Shown piece by piece: positions 26,755 through 37,715 of a stretch of 64,000 nucleotides of DNA; the first letter of the stretch is position 1; each line of letters starts with the position of its first letter. Below the pieces are notes generated by a model that searched no databases, was not told where the DNA came from, and saw only the letters and a list, made by a program, of their open reading frames with translations. Position numbers and translations under genes: made by a program. The stretch comes from Azospirillum sp. B21 (lineage in GTDB: Bacteria > Pseudomonadota > Alphaproteobacteria > Azospirillales > Azospirillaceae). The stretch lies in the NCBI RefSeq assembly GCF_008364825.1, contig NZ_VTTO01000001.1:124001-188000 (forward strand), read 5' to 3'.

Positions 26755-27500
26755 GCGGATGCCGCCGCGGCTCGCGCCGTGTCCATGGCCTTGCGCATGC
26801 GCGCGATGGAGTTTGTCAGACCGACGAAGATCGCCTCGCCGATCAGGAAATGACCGATGTTCAGCTCCACGATGGTCTGGATCGCCGCCACCGGGCCGAC
26901 GGTGTCATAGCTCAGGCCATGGCCGGCATGGCATTCCAGCCCGATCGCCTCGGCATGTGCCGCGGCACGGACGATGCGCGCCAGCTCGGCCTCGCGCTCC
27001 GCCGGCTCGACGGCGTCGCAATAGGCGCCGGTGTGCAGTTCGACCACCGGAGCGCCGAGCCGCTTGGCGGCGTCGAGCTGCGCCGGCTCCGGATCGATGA
27101 ACAGCGAGACGCGGATGCCGGCGGCGCTCAGCTCCCCCACCGGGCGCACCAGATGGTCGTACTGGCCGATCACGTCCAGCCCGCCTTCCGTCGTCACCTC
27201 GGTGCGCTTTTCCGGGACGAGGCAGGCGGCGTGCGGCTTGTGCCGCAACGCGATCGCCAGCATCTCGTCGGTCGCCGCCATCTCGAAGTTCAGCGGACGG
27301 TCGATCTCGGCCATCAGCCGCTCGATGTCGCGATCCACGATGTGGCGCCGGTCCTCGCGCAGGTGGGCGGTGATCCCGTCGGCCCCGGCCTCGATGGCGA
27401 GCCTTGCCGCACGCACGGGATCGGGATGCATCCCGCCGCGTGCGTTGCGGACGGTCGCCACATGGTCGATGTTCACGCCGAGGCGCAGGAAACGGGACAT
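26751..27500 (-). CDS. pdxJ: Pyridoxine 5'-phosphate synthase
   Basis: PdxJ condenses 1-deoxyxylulose 5-phosphate with the PdxA product to make pyridoxine 5'-phosphate. The 249-residue TIM-barrel protein starts with [18 protein letters not shown] and has [17 protein letters not shown]. It ends with [16 protein letters not shown], all typical of the family. It heads the operon with acpS, lepB, rnc and era. The partner enzyme gene pdxA lies at 31358, so both steps of the DXP-dependent vitamin B6 route are in this window. Confidence 0.97.
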   Translation of the reverse strand: MSRFLRLGVNIDHVATVRNARGGMHPDPVRAARLAIEAGADGITAHLREDRRHIVDRDIERLMAEIDRPLNFEMAATDEMLAIALRHKPHAACLVPEKRTEVTTEGGLDVIGQYDHLVRPVGELSAAGIRVSLFIDPEPAQLDAAKRLGAPVVELHTGAYCDAVEPAEREAELARIVRAAAHAEAIGLECHAGHGLSYDTVGPVAAIQTIVELNIGHFLIGEAIFVGLTNSIARMRKAMDTARAAAASA

Positions 27501-27553
27501 GCACGGACTCCAAAGCGTCGCCGCCCACCGGAACGGGCGGGAGCGATTCCGTC

Positions 27554-27582
27554 TATATAGCGGTGCGCCGGCGTTCCGTCAC
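27554..27582 (-). promoter_or_regulatory. Candidate promoter of the pdxJ-acpS-lepB-rnc-era operon
   Basis: On the minus strand GTGACG (27582-27577) and TATATA (27559-27554) are separated by 17 bases, about 55 bases before the pdxJ ATG. The -10 is strong and the -35 matches TTGACA at four positions. Confidence 0.5.
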
Positions 27583-27641
27583 GCCGAACCGACCGATTCA
27601 CCTGCGGATGACAGGGATTTCACCGTCGAATGACGGAGTGT

Positions 27642-29801
27642 TCAGCGTCCCCGTGCCCGCTCCACCGAATGGATGGCCGGGGTCGCACGCAGGGCGGCCA
27701 TGATGTTGGTCAGGTGCTTGGCATCCTTCACGTCGATATCGATCAGCAGCTCGAAATAGTCGGTGCTGCGATTCGTGATCTTCTGATGGATGACATTTCC
27801 CTGGTTCTTGCCGATCACCGTGAACAGCGTGCCGAGCGAGCCCTGTTCATTGGCGATGACGACGCTGATGCGGCCGACATGCTCCTCCGGCGAATCCGGC
27901 CCGGTCTCCCACGACACGTCGATCCAGCGTTCCGGCGATTCGTGGAAGCTCTCCAGAGTCTCGCAGTCGATGGTGTGGATCGTCACGCCCTTGCCGGTGG
28001 TGACGATGCCGACAATGCGGTCTCCCGGCAGCGGGTGGCAGCAGCGGGCATAATGCACGGCCATGCCGGGGATCAGGCCGCGGATCGGCAGGGCCGATTC
28101 CTTGCGTGCCTTCGCCTTCGGCTTCGGCGTGCTTTCCTCCACCTCGCGGACGGCGGGGGCGGTCTGGGCCTTGTGCCCAGGGAAAACGGCGTGGAAGACC
28201 TCGCGCACGGAATGCAGGCCGGAGCCCACACCCGCCATCAGGTCGTCCACCGTGGGCTGCTGGAAGATCTTAGTGGCGGCCTCCAGGGCCTTTTCGGTGA
28301 ACTCGTAGCCTTCCGACTTGAACTGTCGCATCAGCATGCCGCGACCCAGTTCCATGTACTGGGCGCGCTGCTGGGTGCGCAGGAACTTGCGAATGCGGGC
28401 GCGGGCCTTGCCGGTGACGACGAAGCGCTCCCAGCCCGGAACCGGCGTCTGCGCCTTGGAGGTGACGATATCGACCTGATCGCCGTTCTGCAGCTGGGTG
28501 CGCAGCGGCAGCATGCGGCCGTTGATCTTGGCGCCGACGCAATGGTCGCCGACCTGCGAATGGACGGCATAGGCGAAGTCGACCGGCGTGGCGCCGCGCG
28601 GCAGCGCGATCAGGTCGCCCTTCGGCGTGAAGCAGAAGACCTGGTCCTGGAACAGCTCCAGCTTGGTGTGTTCCAGGAACTCTTCCGGCTTCTGCGCGTG
28701 CTCCAGAATGTCCAGCAGTTCGCGCAGCCAGCGGTACTCGCCGCCGTTCGGGCGCGGCTGGTGGTCCTGCTTGTAGGCCCAGTGGGCAGCGACGCCCAAT
28801 TCGGCGATCTCGTGCATGTCCTGGGTGCGGATTTGCACCTCGATCCGGTTGCGGCCGGGACCGATCACGCCGGTGTGCAGGCTGCGGTAGCCGTTGGGCT
28901 TGGGCGTGGAGATGTAGTCCTTAAAACGCCCGGGTACGACCGGATAATGCGCGTGGACGACGCCCAGCGCCTGATAGCATTCGCCGACCGAGCCGACCGT
29001 GATGCGGAAGGCCATGATGTCGGACAGCTGCTCGAAACTGACATTCTTGCGCTGCAGCTTGCGCCAGATCGAATAGGCCGACTTCTCGCGCCCCGACACC
29101 GTCGCGTCCGGCAGCCCTTCGGAGGCCAGCAGCTCACGCAGTTCGGTGATGATGGTCTGGACGCGATTCTCGCCTTCGCTGCGCAGGCGGGCCAGCTGGG
29201 CCAGGATGCTGTCGCGCGCGTCCGGGTTCAGCTCCGCGAAGGCAAGGTCGTCCAACTCGTCCTTGATCTTGTGCATGCCGATGCGCTCGGCCAAGGGCGA
29301 GTAGATTTCGATGGTTTCGCGGGCGATGCGCTTGCGCTTTTCCGGCTTTTTCAAGTGGAACAGCGTGCGCATGTTGTGAAGCCGGTCGGCCAGCTTCACC
29401 AGAAGGACGCGGATGTCCTCCGACATGGCGATGACCAGCTTACGGAAATTCTCCGCCTGCTTGGCCTGTTCGCTGTTCAACTCCAGCCGCGACAGCTTGG
29501 TGACGCCATCGACCAAACGGGCGATTTCTTTGCCGAACACCCGCTCGATGTCCTCGAGCGTGGCAACGGTGTCCTCGACCGTGTCGTGAAGCAGCGCCGT
29601 GGCGATGGTGCCGGCGTCCAGCTTCATCTGCGTCAGGATGCCGGCGACCTCCAGCGGATGGAGGAAGTAGGGATCGCCCGACGCACGCGTCTGCGATCCA
29701 TGCGCCTTCATGGAATAGACGTAGGCGCGGTTGAGGAGATCCTCGTCGGCGTTGGGATCATACGCCTTGACGCGCTCGACAAGCTCGTACTGCCGGATCA
29801 T
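27642..29801 (-). CDS. spoT: Bifunctional (p)ppGpp synthetase/hydrolase (Rel/SpoT)
   Basis: Rel/SpoT proteins make and degrade the stringent-response alarmone (p)ppGpp. The 719-residue product has an N-terminal HD hydrolase domain with ATALLHDTVEDT intact, so hydrolysis is expected. A synthetase domain with GYRSLHTGV and RIEVQIRTQDMHEIAE follows, then a TGS domain (VFCFTPKGDLIALPRGATPV) and a C-terminal ACT domain. Most alphaproteobacteria carry this single bifunctional enzyme, often named RelA, Rsh or SpoT. It lies downstream of rpoZ, the usual pairing. Confidence 0.96.
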   Translation of the reverse strand: MIRQYELVERVKAYDPNADEDLLNRAYVYSMKAHGSQTRASGDPYFLHPLEVAGILTQMKLDAGTIATALLHDTVEDTVATLEDIERVFGKEIARLVDGVTKLSRLELNSEQAKQAENFRKLVIAMSEDIRVLLVKLADRLHNMRTLFHLKKPEKRKRIARETIEIYSPLAERIGMHKIKDELDDLAFAELNPDARDSILAQLARLRSEGENRVQTIITELRELLASEGLPDATVSGREKSAYSIWRKLQRKNVSFEQLSDIMAFRITVGSVGECYQALGVVHAHYPVVPGRFKDYISTPKPNGYRSLHTGVIGPGRNRIEVQIRTQDMHEIAELGVAAHWAYKQDHQPRPNGGEYRWLRELLDILEHAQKPEEFLEHTKLELFQDQVFCFTPKGDLIALPRGATPVDFAYAVHSQVGDHCVGAKINGRMLPLRTQLQNGDQVDIVTSKAQTPVPGWERFVVTGKARARIRKFLRTQQRAQYMELGRGMLMRQFKSEGYEFTEKALEAATKIFQQPTVDDLMAGVGSGLHSVREVFHAVFPGHKAQTAPAVREVEESTPKPKAKARKESALPIRGLIPGMAVHYARCCHPLPGDRIVGIVTTGKGVTIHTIDCETLESFHESPERWIDVSWETGPDSPEEHVGRISVVIANEQGSLGTLFTVIGKNQGNVIHQKITNRSTDYFELLIDIDVKDAKHLTNIMAALRATPAIHSVERARGR

Positions 29802-29863
29802 GCGGCCCGACCCGGCGCGCGCGGCGCCTCAGAAGTGTTCGTGGTGGTTCTGTTCGAACCGAA

Positions 29864-29882
29864 GGGGAGCCGGATGCTCCCC
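29864..29882 (-). terminator. Hairpin between rpoZ and spoT
   Basis: GGGGAGC (29864-29870) pairs with GCTCCCC (29876-29882) around a five-base loop in the 142-base gap after rpoZ. There is no good T-run, so it may attenuate or process the rpoZ-spoT transcript rather than end it. Confidence 0.3.
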
Positions 29883-29943
29883 GCCTTTCTCTTCGGGAAG
29901 GGGACGTTGCGCCCCCTCCAGGTCCTGCGGTCGTTGTCCAGAA

Positions 29944-30378
29944 TCAGAGGTCTCCGTCGGGATCCTCGGTCATGGCGAAACCGGCGCCCGGCTCGGCGTC
30001 CATGTCGGCAGCGACGTCGTCGTCCTCGCCCAACTCCTCGCCGTCGCTCTCGCTCATGCCATCTTCATCGCCCAGCGAATTGTTGCCTCGGGCGGCCCAA
30101 TCGTTTTCGCCGGCCATCAACTCGACGATTTCTTCTTCCGGCTCGTCCGGCTCGACATGCTTCTGGTGGCCCTTGATCAGGGCATTCTTCAGATACTCGA
30201 GCGACACCGTCTCGTCCGCGATCTCGCGGAGCGCCACGACCGGGTTCTTGTCGTTGTCGCGGTCGATCGACAGCGGAGCGCCGCTCGCGACCTCGCGGGC
30301 GCGCTGGGCAGCCATCATGACCAGCTCGAAACGGTTCGGAACCTTCAGGACGCAATCTTCAACGGTAACGCGGGCCAT
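29944..30378 (-). CDS. rpoZ: RNA polymerase omega subunit with acidic tail
   Basis: Omega assists assembly of the beta' subunit into RNA polymerase. The family core is [20 protein letters not shown] followed by [20 protein letters not shown] and [12 protein letters not shown]. The product has 144 residues, about 50 more than small omegas. The additional tail is dominated by Asp, Glu and Gly ([16 protein letters not shown]). The ATG at 30378 is certain from the family. A good promoter lies 35-63 bases upstream. spoT follows on the same strand. Confidence 0.95.
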   Translation of the reverse strand: MARVTVEDCVLKVPNRFELVMMAAQRAREVASGAPLSIDRDNDKNPVVALREIADETVSLEYLKNALIKGHQKHVEPDEPEEEIVELMAGENDWAARGNNSLGDEDGMSESDGEELGEDDDVAADMDAEPGAGFAMTEDPDGDL

Positions 30379-30412
30379 GCCAGACGAACTCCGGATTCAT
30401 AGGAGGCTCTAG

Positions 30413-30441
30413 ACTATATGGATGTGGCCCGATAGGTGCAA
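30413..30441 (-). promoter_or_regulatory. rpoZ promoter
   Basis: On the minus strand TTGCAC (30441-30436), a 17-base spacer and TATAGT (30418-30413) form a strong housekeeping-type promoter. An AGGAGG-like ribosome binding sequence (in TATGAATCC-adjacent leader, plus 30401-30407 complement region) lies between it and the ATG at 30378. Confidence 0.6.
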
Positions 30442-30639
30442 GCGCGAACGACAGCGCTGCTGCATTGCGTCAGAGGAACAGCCGCAAACTGACTGGCGTC
30501 CTGCCGAAACGATGGGTAGCCACAGTCAGTAAGCGTTGCCCCCTTGTATGTTTGCGCATGATACACTAGATTTCAAAACTGGAACGCGAGCTTTTTGCGC
30601 AAGTTCCGTCAATTTTCCACAATCAGCGATGAAAGGATT

Positions 30640-31287
30640 ATGGCATTGGAGCGCAATTCGACTTTGCCGCGTGATGTCAGCAAGTTGTTTTACAAGGAAG
30701 AGCGCCTCGCTCTTTTCATAGACGGCGCGAACCTTTATGCCGCCGCGCGATCATTGGGCTTCGACATTGATTACAAGCGGTTGCGGGACGGCTTTGCCGG
30801 GGAAGGGCGACTCGTGCGCGCCTTCTACTATACCGCGCTCGTCGAGGATCAGGAGTATTCCCCGATTCGTCCGCTGGTCGACTGGCTCGACTACAATGGC
30901 TACACCATGGTGACCAAGCCGACCAAGGAGTTCACCGACGCCTCCGGCCGGCGCAAAATCAAGGGCAACATGGATATCGAGTTGGCCATCGACGTGATGG
31001 AGATGGCCGACCATGTCGATCATATCCTGCTCTTTTCCGGCGACGGCGATTTCCGCCGGCTGGTGGAGGCGGTGCAGCGCAAGGGTGTACGCTTCAGCGT
31101 CGTCAGCACGGTGCGCTCGCAGCCGCCGATGGTGGCCGACGAACTGCGCCGTCAGGCCGACAATTTCATCGAACTGCAGGAGCTGGCGCCCTTCATCGCC
31201 CGCACCCATCATCACCGCGAGCAGGCGCCGTCGAACCACGACCACCAGAGCGGCCCGACGATGTACGATCCGGACGACCGCGGCTGA
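30640..31287 (+). CDS. NYN-domain (LabA/DUF88-like) protein
   Basis: The 215-residue product belongs to the NYN/PIN-fold family of putative metal-dependent RNases. Conserved acidic positions are in ALFIDGANLYAA, GNMDIELAIDVMEM and LLFSGDGDFRRLVEAV, as expected for the active site. The Tyr/Val-rich segment between them is typical of LabA-like members. A His-rich tail (THHHREQ, then NHDHQ) is unusual. I chose the ATG at 30640 with GAAAGG before it; an upstream TTG frame is less likely. It is a single-gene unit divergent from rpoZ, with a strong terminator. Confidence 0.9.
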   Translation: MALERNSTLPRDVSKLFYKEERLALFIDGANLYAAARSLGFDIDYKRLRDGFAGEGRLVRAFYYTALVEDQEYSPIRPLVDWLDYNGYTMVTKPTKEFTDASGRRKIKGNMDIELAIDVMEMADHVDHILLFSGDGDFRRLVEAVQRKGVRFSVVSTVRSQPPMVADELRRQADNFIELQELAPFIARTHHHREQAPSNHDHQSGPTMYDPDDRG

Positions 31288-31310
31288 TACGGGTACGGAA
31301 AACGGCATGA

Positions 31311-31342
31311 AAAAAGGAGCGCACCGGCGCTCCTTTTTCTTT
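31311..31342 (+). terminator. Strong bidirectional intrinsic terminator
   Basis: AAAAAGGAGCGC pairs with GCGCTCCTTTTT around a short loop, followed by CTTTT. It lies between the NYN gene and the convergent pdxA gene and, being flanked by A and T runs on both sides, should stop transcription from both. Confidence 0.9.
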
Positions 31343-31357
31343 TGCGGGAGACGGCGT

Positions 31358-32386
31358 TCAGGGGATGGCCGGCTTCCGTCGGTTCCGCGCCATGTCCTCC
31401 GCGGTTCTAAGCGCCGCGATCAGGCTCGTCGCGTTCGCCGCCCCGGTCCCGGCGATGTCCAGCGCCGTTCCGTGGTCGGGCGAGGTGCGGACGAAGGGCA
31501 GGCCCAGCGTGATGTTCACGCCGCTGTCGAAATCCACCGTCTTCACCGGAATCAACGCCTGATCATGGTACATGCACAGCGCGGCGTCATAGCCGCGGCG
31601 GGCGGCGGCGTGGAACATGGTGTCGGGCGGACGCGGACCGGACACGTCGATGCCGTCGGCGCGCAAGGTTGCGATGGCCGGCGCTATGATGTCGATCTCC
31701 TCGCGCCCCATCGCCCCGCCCTCCCCCGCATGGGGATTGAGACCGGCGACGGCCAACCGCGGCCGCTCGATGCCGAAGTCGCGCGCCAGCGCCGCCGCGG
31801 TGACTCGGCCGGCATGGACGATGGCCTCCGATGTCAGCAGATCGACCGCATCGCGCACCGACACATGGATGGTGACGGGAACCACCCGCAGATCGGCGGC
31901 GGCCAGCATCATGATCGGCTCTTCGGTCAGGCCGGCCAGATGCGCAAGATATTCGGTATGGCCGGGATGGCGAAAGCCGGCAGCATAGAGCGACGATTTC
32001 TGAATGGGGTTGGTGACCACGGCCGCGGCCTGCCCTGCCTGCACCAGGGCGACCGCACGGTCGATGCTGGCGATCACCGCGGCACCGTTCACCGGGTCGG
32101 GAGTGCCGGCGACGACCGGGTCGCCGAGCCGCACCGGCAGGACGGGCAAGGCTCGATCGAACAGCGCCACCGCGTCGCCGGGGTTTGCGACCTCCCGGAC
32201 CGGCACCGCCATTCCCAGCTTCGCCGCCAGCGCGCTCAGCCGGTCGGGATCGTCCAGGACGACGAAGGGCGGCACCGCCGCTTCATGGCGTGCCGCCCAG
32301 GCCTTCAGAGTGATGTCCCCGCCGACGCCTGCCGGCTCACCCATGGTGAGGGCCAGCGGCAGGCTGTTCGGCAGGGCGGCCGTCAC
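31358..32386 (-). CDS. pdxA: 4-hydroxythreonine-4-phosphate dehydrogenase
   Basis: PdxA oxidises 4-phosphohydroxy-L-threonine in the DXP-dependent pyridoxal phosphate route. The 342-residue product has LALTMGEPAGVGGDITLKAW at the start and TNPIQKSSLYAAGFRHPGHT. AGLNPHAGEGGAMGREE follows, and then CMYHDQALIPVKTVDF, with the metal-binding His residues. I chose the GTG at 32386, which overlaps the surA stop (GTGA); the open frame upstream is antisense-like noise inside surA. The gene is coupled to surA, as in many proteobacteria. Confidence 0.96.
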   Translation of the reverse strand: MTAALPNSLPLALTMGEPAGVGGDITLKAWAARHEAAVPPFVVLDDPDRLSALAAKLGMAVPVREVANPGDAVALFDRALPVLPVRLGDPVVAGTPDPVNGAAVIASIDRAVALVQAGQAAAVVTNPIQKSSLYAAGFRHPGHTEYLAHLAGLTEEPIMMLAAADLRVVPVTIHVSVRDAVDLLTSEAIVHAGRVTAAALARDFGIERPRLAVAGLNPHAGEGGAMGREEIDIIAPAIATLRADGIDVSGPRPPDTMFHAAARRGYDAALCMYHDQALIPVKTVDFDSGVNITLGLPFVRTSPDHGTALDIAGTGAANATSLIAALRTAEDMARNRRKPAIP

Positions 32387-33843
32387 AGGCGCGTCTCGAT
32401 GAAGGCGGTGCGACGCAGATCGCGCAGGTACCGGCGCGACAGCAGTTCGGCCCGCTCGTTGATCAGGTCGCGTTCCACCTCGTCGCGACCCGGCAGCTTG
32501 GCCTCCTGGATCGGAGTCGGCGCGGGCGGCGGCGGCGGGGCCGGCTGGGCTTGCGGCGGCGGCTGGATCATCGGCACGTCGCGCTTGCAGACGATCAGGA
32601 TGACCGCGGCGGCCTGGCTCATCAGCACCGGGCTGGCCTGCCCAAGCGGGATGCCGAGCGCGAGATTCTGCAACCCCGGCGCCATGTCCTTGACCCGCAT
32701 GGTGCCCATATCGCCGGATTCCGGCATGCCGGTCTCCTTGGCGCGGGCCTGGAAGTCGCCACAGCTCTTGATCGACTTCCGCAGCTTTTCCGCCTGCTCC
32801 TTGACAGCCTTTGCCTGATCCGGGGATTCGATCGGAATGATGATCTGCTTCATGTTGACCGTGGCCTTGGCCACGTCGGGCCGCGGCTGCGGACGGGGGG
32901 CCGCCGGCTGGGCGGCCGGCATCGGCACCTCGCCGCCGCTGCTGCCGAACGGCCGCTGGCCGCGCACCAGCAGGATGTGATAGCCGGTGGCCGTGCGGAT
33001 GGGCGCCGAAAGCTGGCCGCCGCGCATGCCGGACAGCGCCTTGTCGACCTCCGGCGAAAGCTCGCCGCTGCGCACCCAGCCCAGGTCGCCGCCCGACGCG
33101 GCACCGGCGGACTGCGAAAACTGACGGGCCAGCGCCGCGAAATTGCCGCCGCGCTTCACCTCTTCGACCAAGCGGTCGGCATTGCGCCGCACCTCGTCGT
33201 CCTGGTCGGGGCTGTCCACCGCCAGGAAGATCTCGGCGACCAGATATTCGGGCTTGCCGATGTTGGCCTTCAGCCGCTCCATCGCCGCGTCGATCTCGTC
33301 CTCGCCGACGACGACCTCCTGGCGGATGCGGCGCTGCATCACCTTCTGCCAAGCCAGCAGCGAGCGGATCTGGTCCTTCAGGGTGGAGACGGGCACGTTC
33401 TGCCGCTTCAGCATGTCCTGAAGCTGCTGGCCGTTCAGGCGGTTCTGTTCGGCGATGCGCTTGATCGCCTCGTCGATCTCGGCGGGCGAAACGGTGATGC
33501 CCAGGCGCTTGGCCTCCTGCATCTGCAGCCGCTCGTCGATCAGCAGGCGCATGACCTGCGGCGTCAGGCGCTGGATCGTGTCGGCGTTGCCGGCGGTGCC
33601 GGCATTCAGCAGGGCCATGCGGATGCGGGCGTTCACGTCGGAGACCGAGACCACCTCGTCGTTCACGACCGCGGCGATGCCCTCCGCCCCCGGCGCCCGT
33701 GCCGGACGGGCGGATTCGTCGCCCGTCCTCGGCGCCGCGGCACCGGCGGCGGCCTTGCTGGACTGCGCCGCGGCGGGCAGGGCCAGAAGCGCGCAGGCGG
33801 TCGCCACGGCGACGGTGGTCCGGACGGCTCGCAAACTCGACAT
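32383..33843 (-). CDS. surA: SurA-like periplasmic peptidyl-prolyl isomerase
   Basis: SurA is a periplasmic chaperone and parvulin-type isomerase that helps outer-membrane proteins fold. The 486-residue product has a signal peptide (TVAVATACALLALPAAAQ). The SurA N-terminal chaperone domain contains IAAVVNDEVVSVSDVNARIR. A parvulin domain follows with GGDLGWVRSGELSPEVDKAL and GYHILLVRGQRP. A second, degenerate isomerase-like region and Pro-rich linkers follow. I chose the ATG at 33843; a TTG at 33852 is too close to the GGAG. It overlaps pdxA. Confidence 0.94.
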   Translation of the reverse strand: MSSLRAVRTTVAVATACALLALPAAAQSSKAAAGAAAPRTGDESARPARAPGAEGIAAVVNDEVVSVSDVNARIRMALLNAGTAGNADTIQRLTPQVMRLLIDERLQMQEAKRLGITVSPAEIDEAIKRIAEQNRLNGQQLQDMLKRQNVPVSTLKDQIRSLLAWQKVMQRRIRQEVVVGEDEIDAAMERLKANIGKPEYLVAEIFLAVDSPDQDDEVRRNADRLVEEVKRGGNFAALARQFSQSAGAASGGDLGWVRSGELSPEVDKALSGMRGGQLSAPIRTATGYHILLVRGQRPFGSSGGEVPMPAAQPAAPRPQPRPDVAKATVNMKQIIIPIESPDQAKAVKEQAEKLRKSIKSCGDFQARAKETGMPESGDMGTMRVKDMAPGLQNLALGIPLGQASPVLMSQAAAVILIVCKRDVPMIQPPPQAQPAPPPPPAPTPIQEAKLPGRDEVERDLINERAELLSRRYLRDLRRTAFIETRL

Positions 33844-34028
33844 GGTGCTCAAGCTCCAAAAACGGGTCGCCCGTTATTACGGTGGGGCCGGTGCCCCATG
33901 CAAACGGAATCGGACCTCGCCCTTTCAGTGCAAAACCAACGGGGCGGAATTATGACCGACAGGGATAATCCCGCGCTTTGCGGCGAATGGACCCACCCTT
34001 CCCGGCATGGGATCCGCGGCCCCGCGTC

Positions 34029-35123
34029 TCAGCCGTCCTCCAGATGCAGCAGCGCCGCAGTGCCCAGCAGCAGGCTGATTCCGGCCGGACTCCAGGCAGC
34101 CATGACGATGGGGATCGTTTCCGACATGCCGAAGGTGCGCACCACGTCGGTCATCACGAACAGCACGAAGCCGGTCAGCACTCCGCCGGTGACCATCGCC
34201 ATGGTGCCGCCCCGCCGCGGCAGCCGCAGAGAGAAGGCGGCGGCGAACAGCACCATCGCCAGGAACAGGAAGGGCTGGGCGAGAAGCGACTGGTAATGCA
34301 GCCGATGGCGCACGGCGGGGAAGCCCGTCGTCTCCAGCGTGTGGATGAAGCGCGGCAGTTCCCAGAAGGAGATCGTCTCCGGCGGAGCGAAGCTCTCCTC
34401 GATCGTCGTCATGTCCAGTTCGGTCGGGATGGTGTAGGTGTCCAGCAGCTCCGGATCCTTCTTGGCCCGGTTCAGGATGGCATCCTGCAATTCCCACTTG
34501 CGGTCCCTCAGGACGGCGCTGGGGGCGTCGATACGGCCGAGATAGGTCTGGTCGGCGTCGAACAGGAACACGATGACGTTCGACAGTTCGAAGGTCACCG
34601 GGTTCACCAGTTCCGAATGGATGAAGAATTGCTCCTTCTCGTTGGTCTGGCGCAGCCATAGTCCGGATCGGGAGATGTTCAGCGTGCTCGACTGAAGCTT
34701 CAGGTATCGGTCCTGCAACTGTTCGTATTTGGCGACGAACACCGCTCCGACCGGGTTGATCAGCGTCACCTTCACCACGCCGATGGCGGCGGCGGCGAAC
34801 ATCACCGGCATCAGGAACTGCCAGGCCGACACGCCGACCGCGCGCGCCACCACCAGTTCGGCGCTGCGGGTCAGCCGCCAGAAGGTGAACATGCCCGCGA
34901 ACAGGATGACGAAGGGGAAGATCTGCTGGCCGATTTCCGGCAGCTTCAGCAGAGCCATCTGGATCACCAGCCCGAAGGTGACGTTCGGCTTGCTGCCGGC
35001 GCGGCGCAGCAGTTCCACCGTATCCAGCAGCAGCACGATGGCGAGCAGGATTACCATCAGCAGGCAGAACCAGACGATGAACTGCCGCCCGATGTAACGG
35101 GAAAGCGTAGGCGAGGAATACAT
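34029..35123 (-). CDS. lptG: LPS export ABC permease LptG
   Basis: LptG is one of the two permeases that, with LptF and the LptB ATPase, extract lipopolysaccharide from the inner membrane. The 364-residue product starts MYSSPTLSRYIGRQFIVWF and has six membrane segments around a periplasmic beta-rich domain. The coupling-region segment RSAELVVARAVGVSAWQFL is typical. I chose the ATG at 35123; the open frame continues upstream without homology. In many alphaproteobacteria the order is lptF-lptG-lptD-surA-pdxA; here lptF is not upstream and lptD is missing before surA. Confidence 0.9.
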   Translation of the reverse strand: MYSSPTLSRYIGRQFIVWFCLLMVILLAIVLLLDTVELLRRAGSKPNVTFGLVIQMALLKLPEIGQQIFPFVILFAGMFTFWRLTRSAELVVARAVGVSAWQFLMPVMFAAAAIGVVKVTLINPVGAVFVAKYEQLQDRYLKLQSSTLNISRSGLWLRQTNEKEQFFIHSELVNPVTFELSNVIVFLFDADQTYLGRIDAPSAVLRDRKWELQDAILNRAKKDPELLDTYTIPTELDMTTIEESFAPPETISFWELPRFIHTLETTGFPAVRHRLHYQSLLAQPFLFLAMVLFAAAFSLRLPRRGGTMAMVTGGVLTGFVLFVMTDVVRTFGMSETIPIVMAAWSPAGISLLLGTAALLHLEDG

Positions 35124-35393
35124 GCGGTGTCCGGTCTCCGGAGCCCCGCCCGGCGCCGGCATGGCGCTTGGGGCGGACTGGCGGGCCGCCGCGGTCGATG
35201 GGGTCGAACGCGGCACCCGCCGGAACAGGTTCCGGCTGTTTACCCCCGTTGCACAGCGATGACAACCGGGCGGGGGCGGCAACCACCGCAGGGCTGCATC
35301 GGCAGCGTCGAAATCCTGCCTCCTTTTCCGGCTGGACTTCCTGCATGGGCAATCCAAACTGTTGGTACAGAGGCTGCACGGGAGGGTCGGTCG

Positions 35394-35972
35394 ATGACGG
35401 ACACCACGGTCGCAATCCGCCAGGCACGCGCAACGGACGCCGCCGGCATGGCCCGCGTCCATGTGCAGAGCTGGCGGTCCACCTATCCAGGCCTGATCCC
35501 GGCGCAGTTCCTGGTCAACCTCTCGGAGCCGCCCGCCGCGCAGCGCTGGGCAGCCATCGCCGAAACGCGCGGCCCCGGCCAGGGCGCCTTCGTCGCGGTC
35601 GATGTCGCCGGCCTGATCGCGGCGCCCGATACCATCATCGGCATCGCCTCCTTCGGCACGCGGCGGGTCGCGGTGCAGGGCCATGCGGGGGAGTTCCATG
35701 CGCTCTATCTTCTCGATGACGCAAAGGGTTACGGCATCGGGCGGCGACTGATGGCGGCGATGGCCGACCGCTTCCTGGCCGCCGGGATCCGCTCCGCCGC
35801 GGTGTGGTGCCTGCGCGACAACCCGTCGCGCTGGTTCTACGAGCGGCTGGGCGGGATCAAGGTGGCGGAACGGCCGATCCGCTTCGCCGACACCGATCTG
35901 GTGGAAATCGCCTATGGCTGGCGCGACCTGACGCCGCTTGCACGCTTGTCGGCGGGGCCGGAGGTGCGGTAG
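35394..35972 (+). CDS. GNAT-family N-acetyltransferase
   Basis: The 192-residue product has the GNAT fold, with an N-terminal strand-helix (VAIRQARATDAAGMARVHVQSWRSTY, in part) and the acetyl-CoA pyrophosphate-binding segment DDAKGYGIGRRLMAAM. The late segment CLRDNPSRWFYERLGG is also typical. It would acetylate an amine-bearing substrate that cannot be identified here. The ATG at 35394 has GGGAGGG upstream, and the longer open frame is not supported. It precedes guaA by 37 bases, with an inverted repeat between them. Confidence 0.92.
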   Translation: MTDTTVAIRQARATDAAGMARVHVQSWRSTYPGLIPAQFLVNLSEPPAAQRWAAIAETRGPGQGAFVAVDVAGLIAAPDTIIGIASFGTRRVAVQGHAGEFHALYLLDDAKGYGIGRRLMAAMADRFLAAGIRSAAVWCLRDNPSRWFYERLGGIKVAERPIRFADTDLVEIAYGWRDLTPLARLSAGPEVR

Positions 35973-35975
35973 TGA

Positions 35976-35991
35976 GGGGACTTGAGTCCCC
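35976..35991 (+). promoter_or_regulatory. Perfect inverted repeat upstream of guaA
   Basis: GGGGACT (35976-35982) and AGTCCCC (35985-35991) flank only two bases, 19 bases before the guaA ATG. The loop is too tight for a good hairpin and no T-run follows, so it may be a protein-binding site controlling guaA. Confidence 0.3.
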
Positions 35992-36009
35992 ACGCATCAG
36001 GATTCGCCG

Positions 36010-37579
<1,570 letters not shown>

Positions 37580-37599
37580 GCGGGTAAGGCACTGACACC

Positions 37600-37625
37600 G
37601 GCCCGGCGGATCAACCCGCCGGGCC
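37600..37625 (+). terminator. GC-rich hairpin after guaA
   Basis: A perfect 10-base stem, GGCCCGGCGG (37600-37609) with CCGCCGGGCC (37616-37625), surrounds a six-base loop 21 bases after the guaA stop. There is no T-run, so termination efficiency is uncertain. Confidence 0.5.
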
Positions 37626-37715
37626 GTCATGCTGTCCGGGCGGTGCCACAGGTCGGCCGGCACCGTCGTCTCCCGCCAAGCCGACGCTTCGGTGCGCATG
37701 TCCAAGGAGCGCAAG

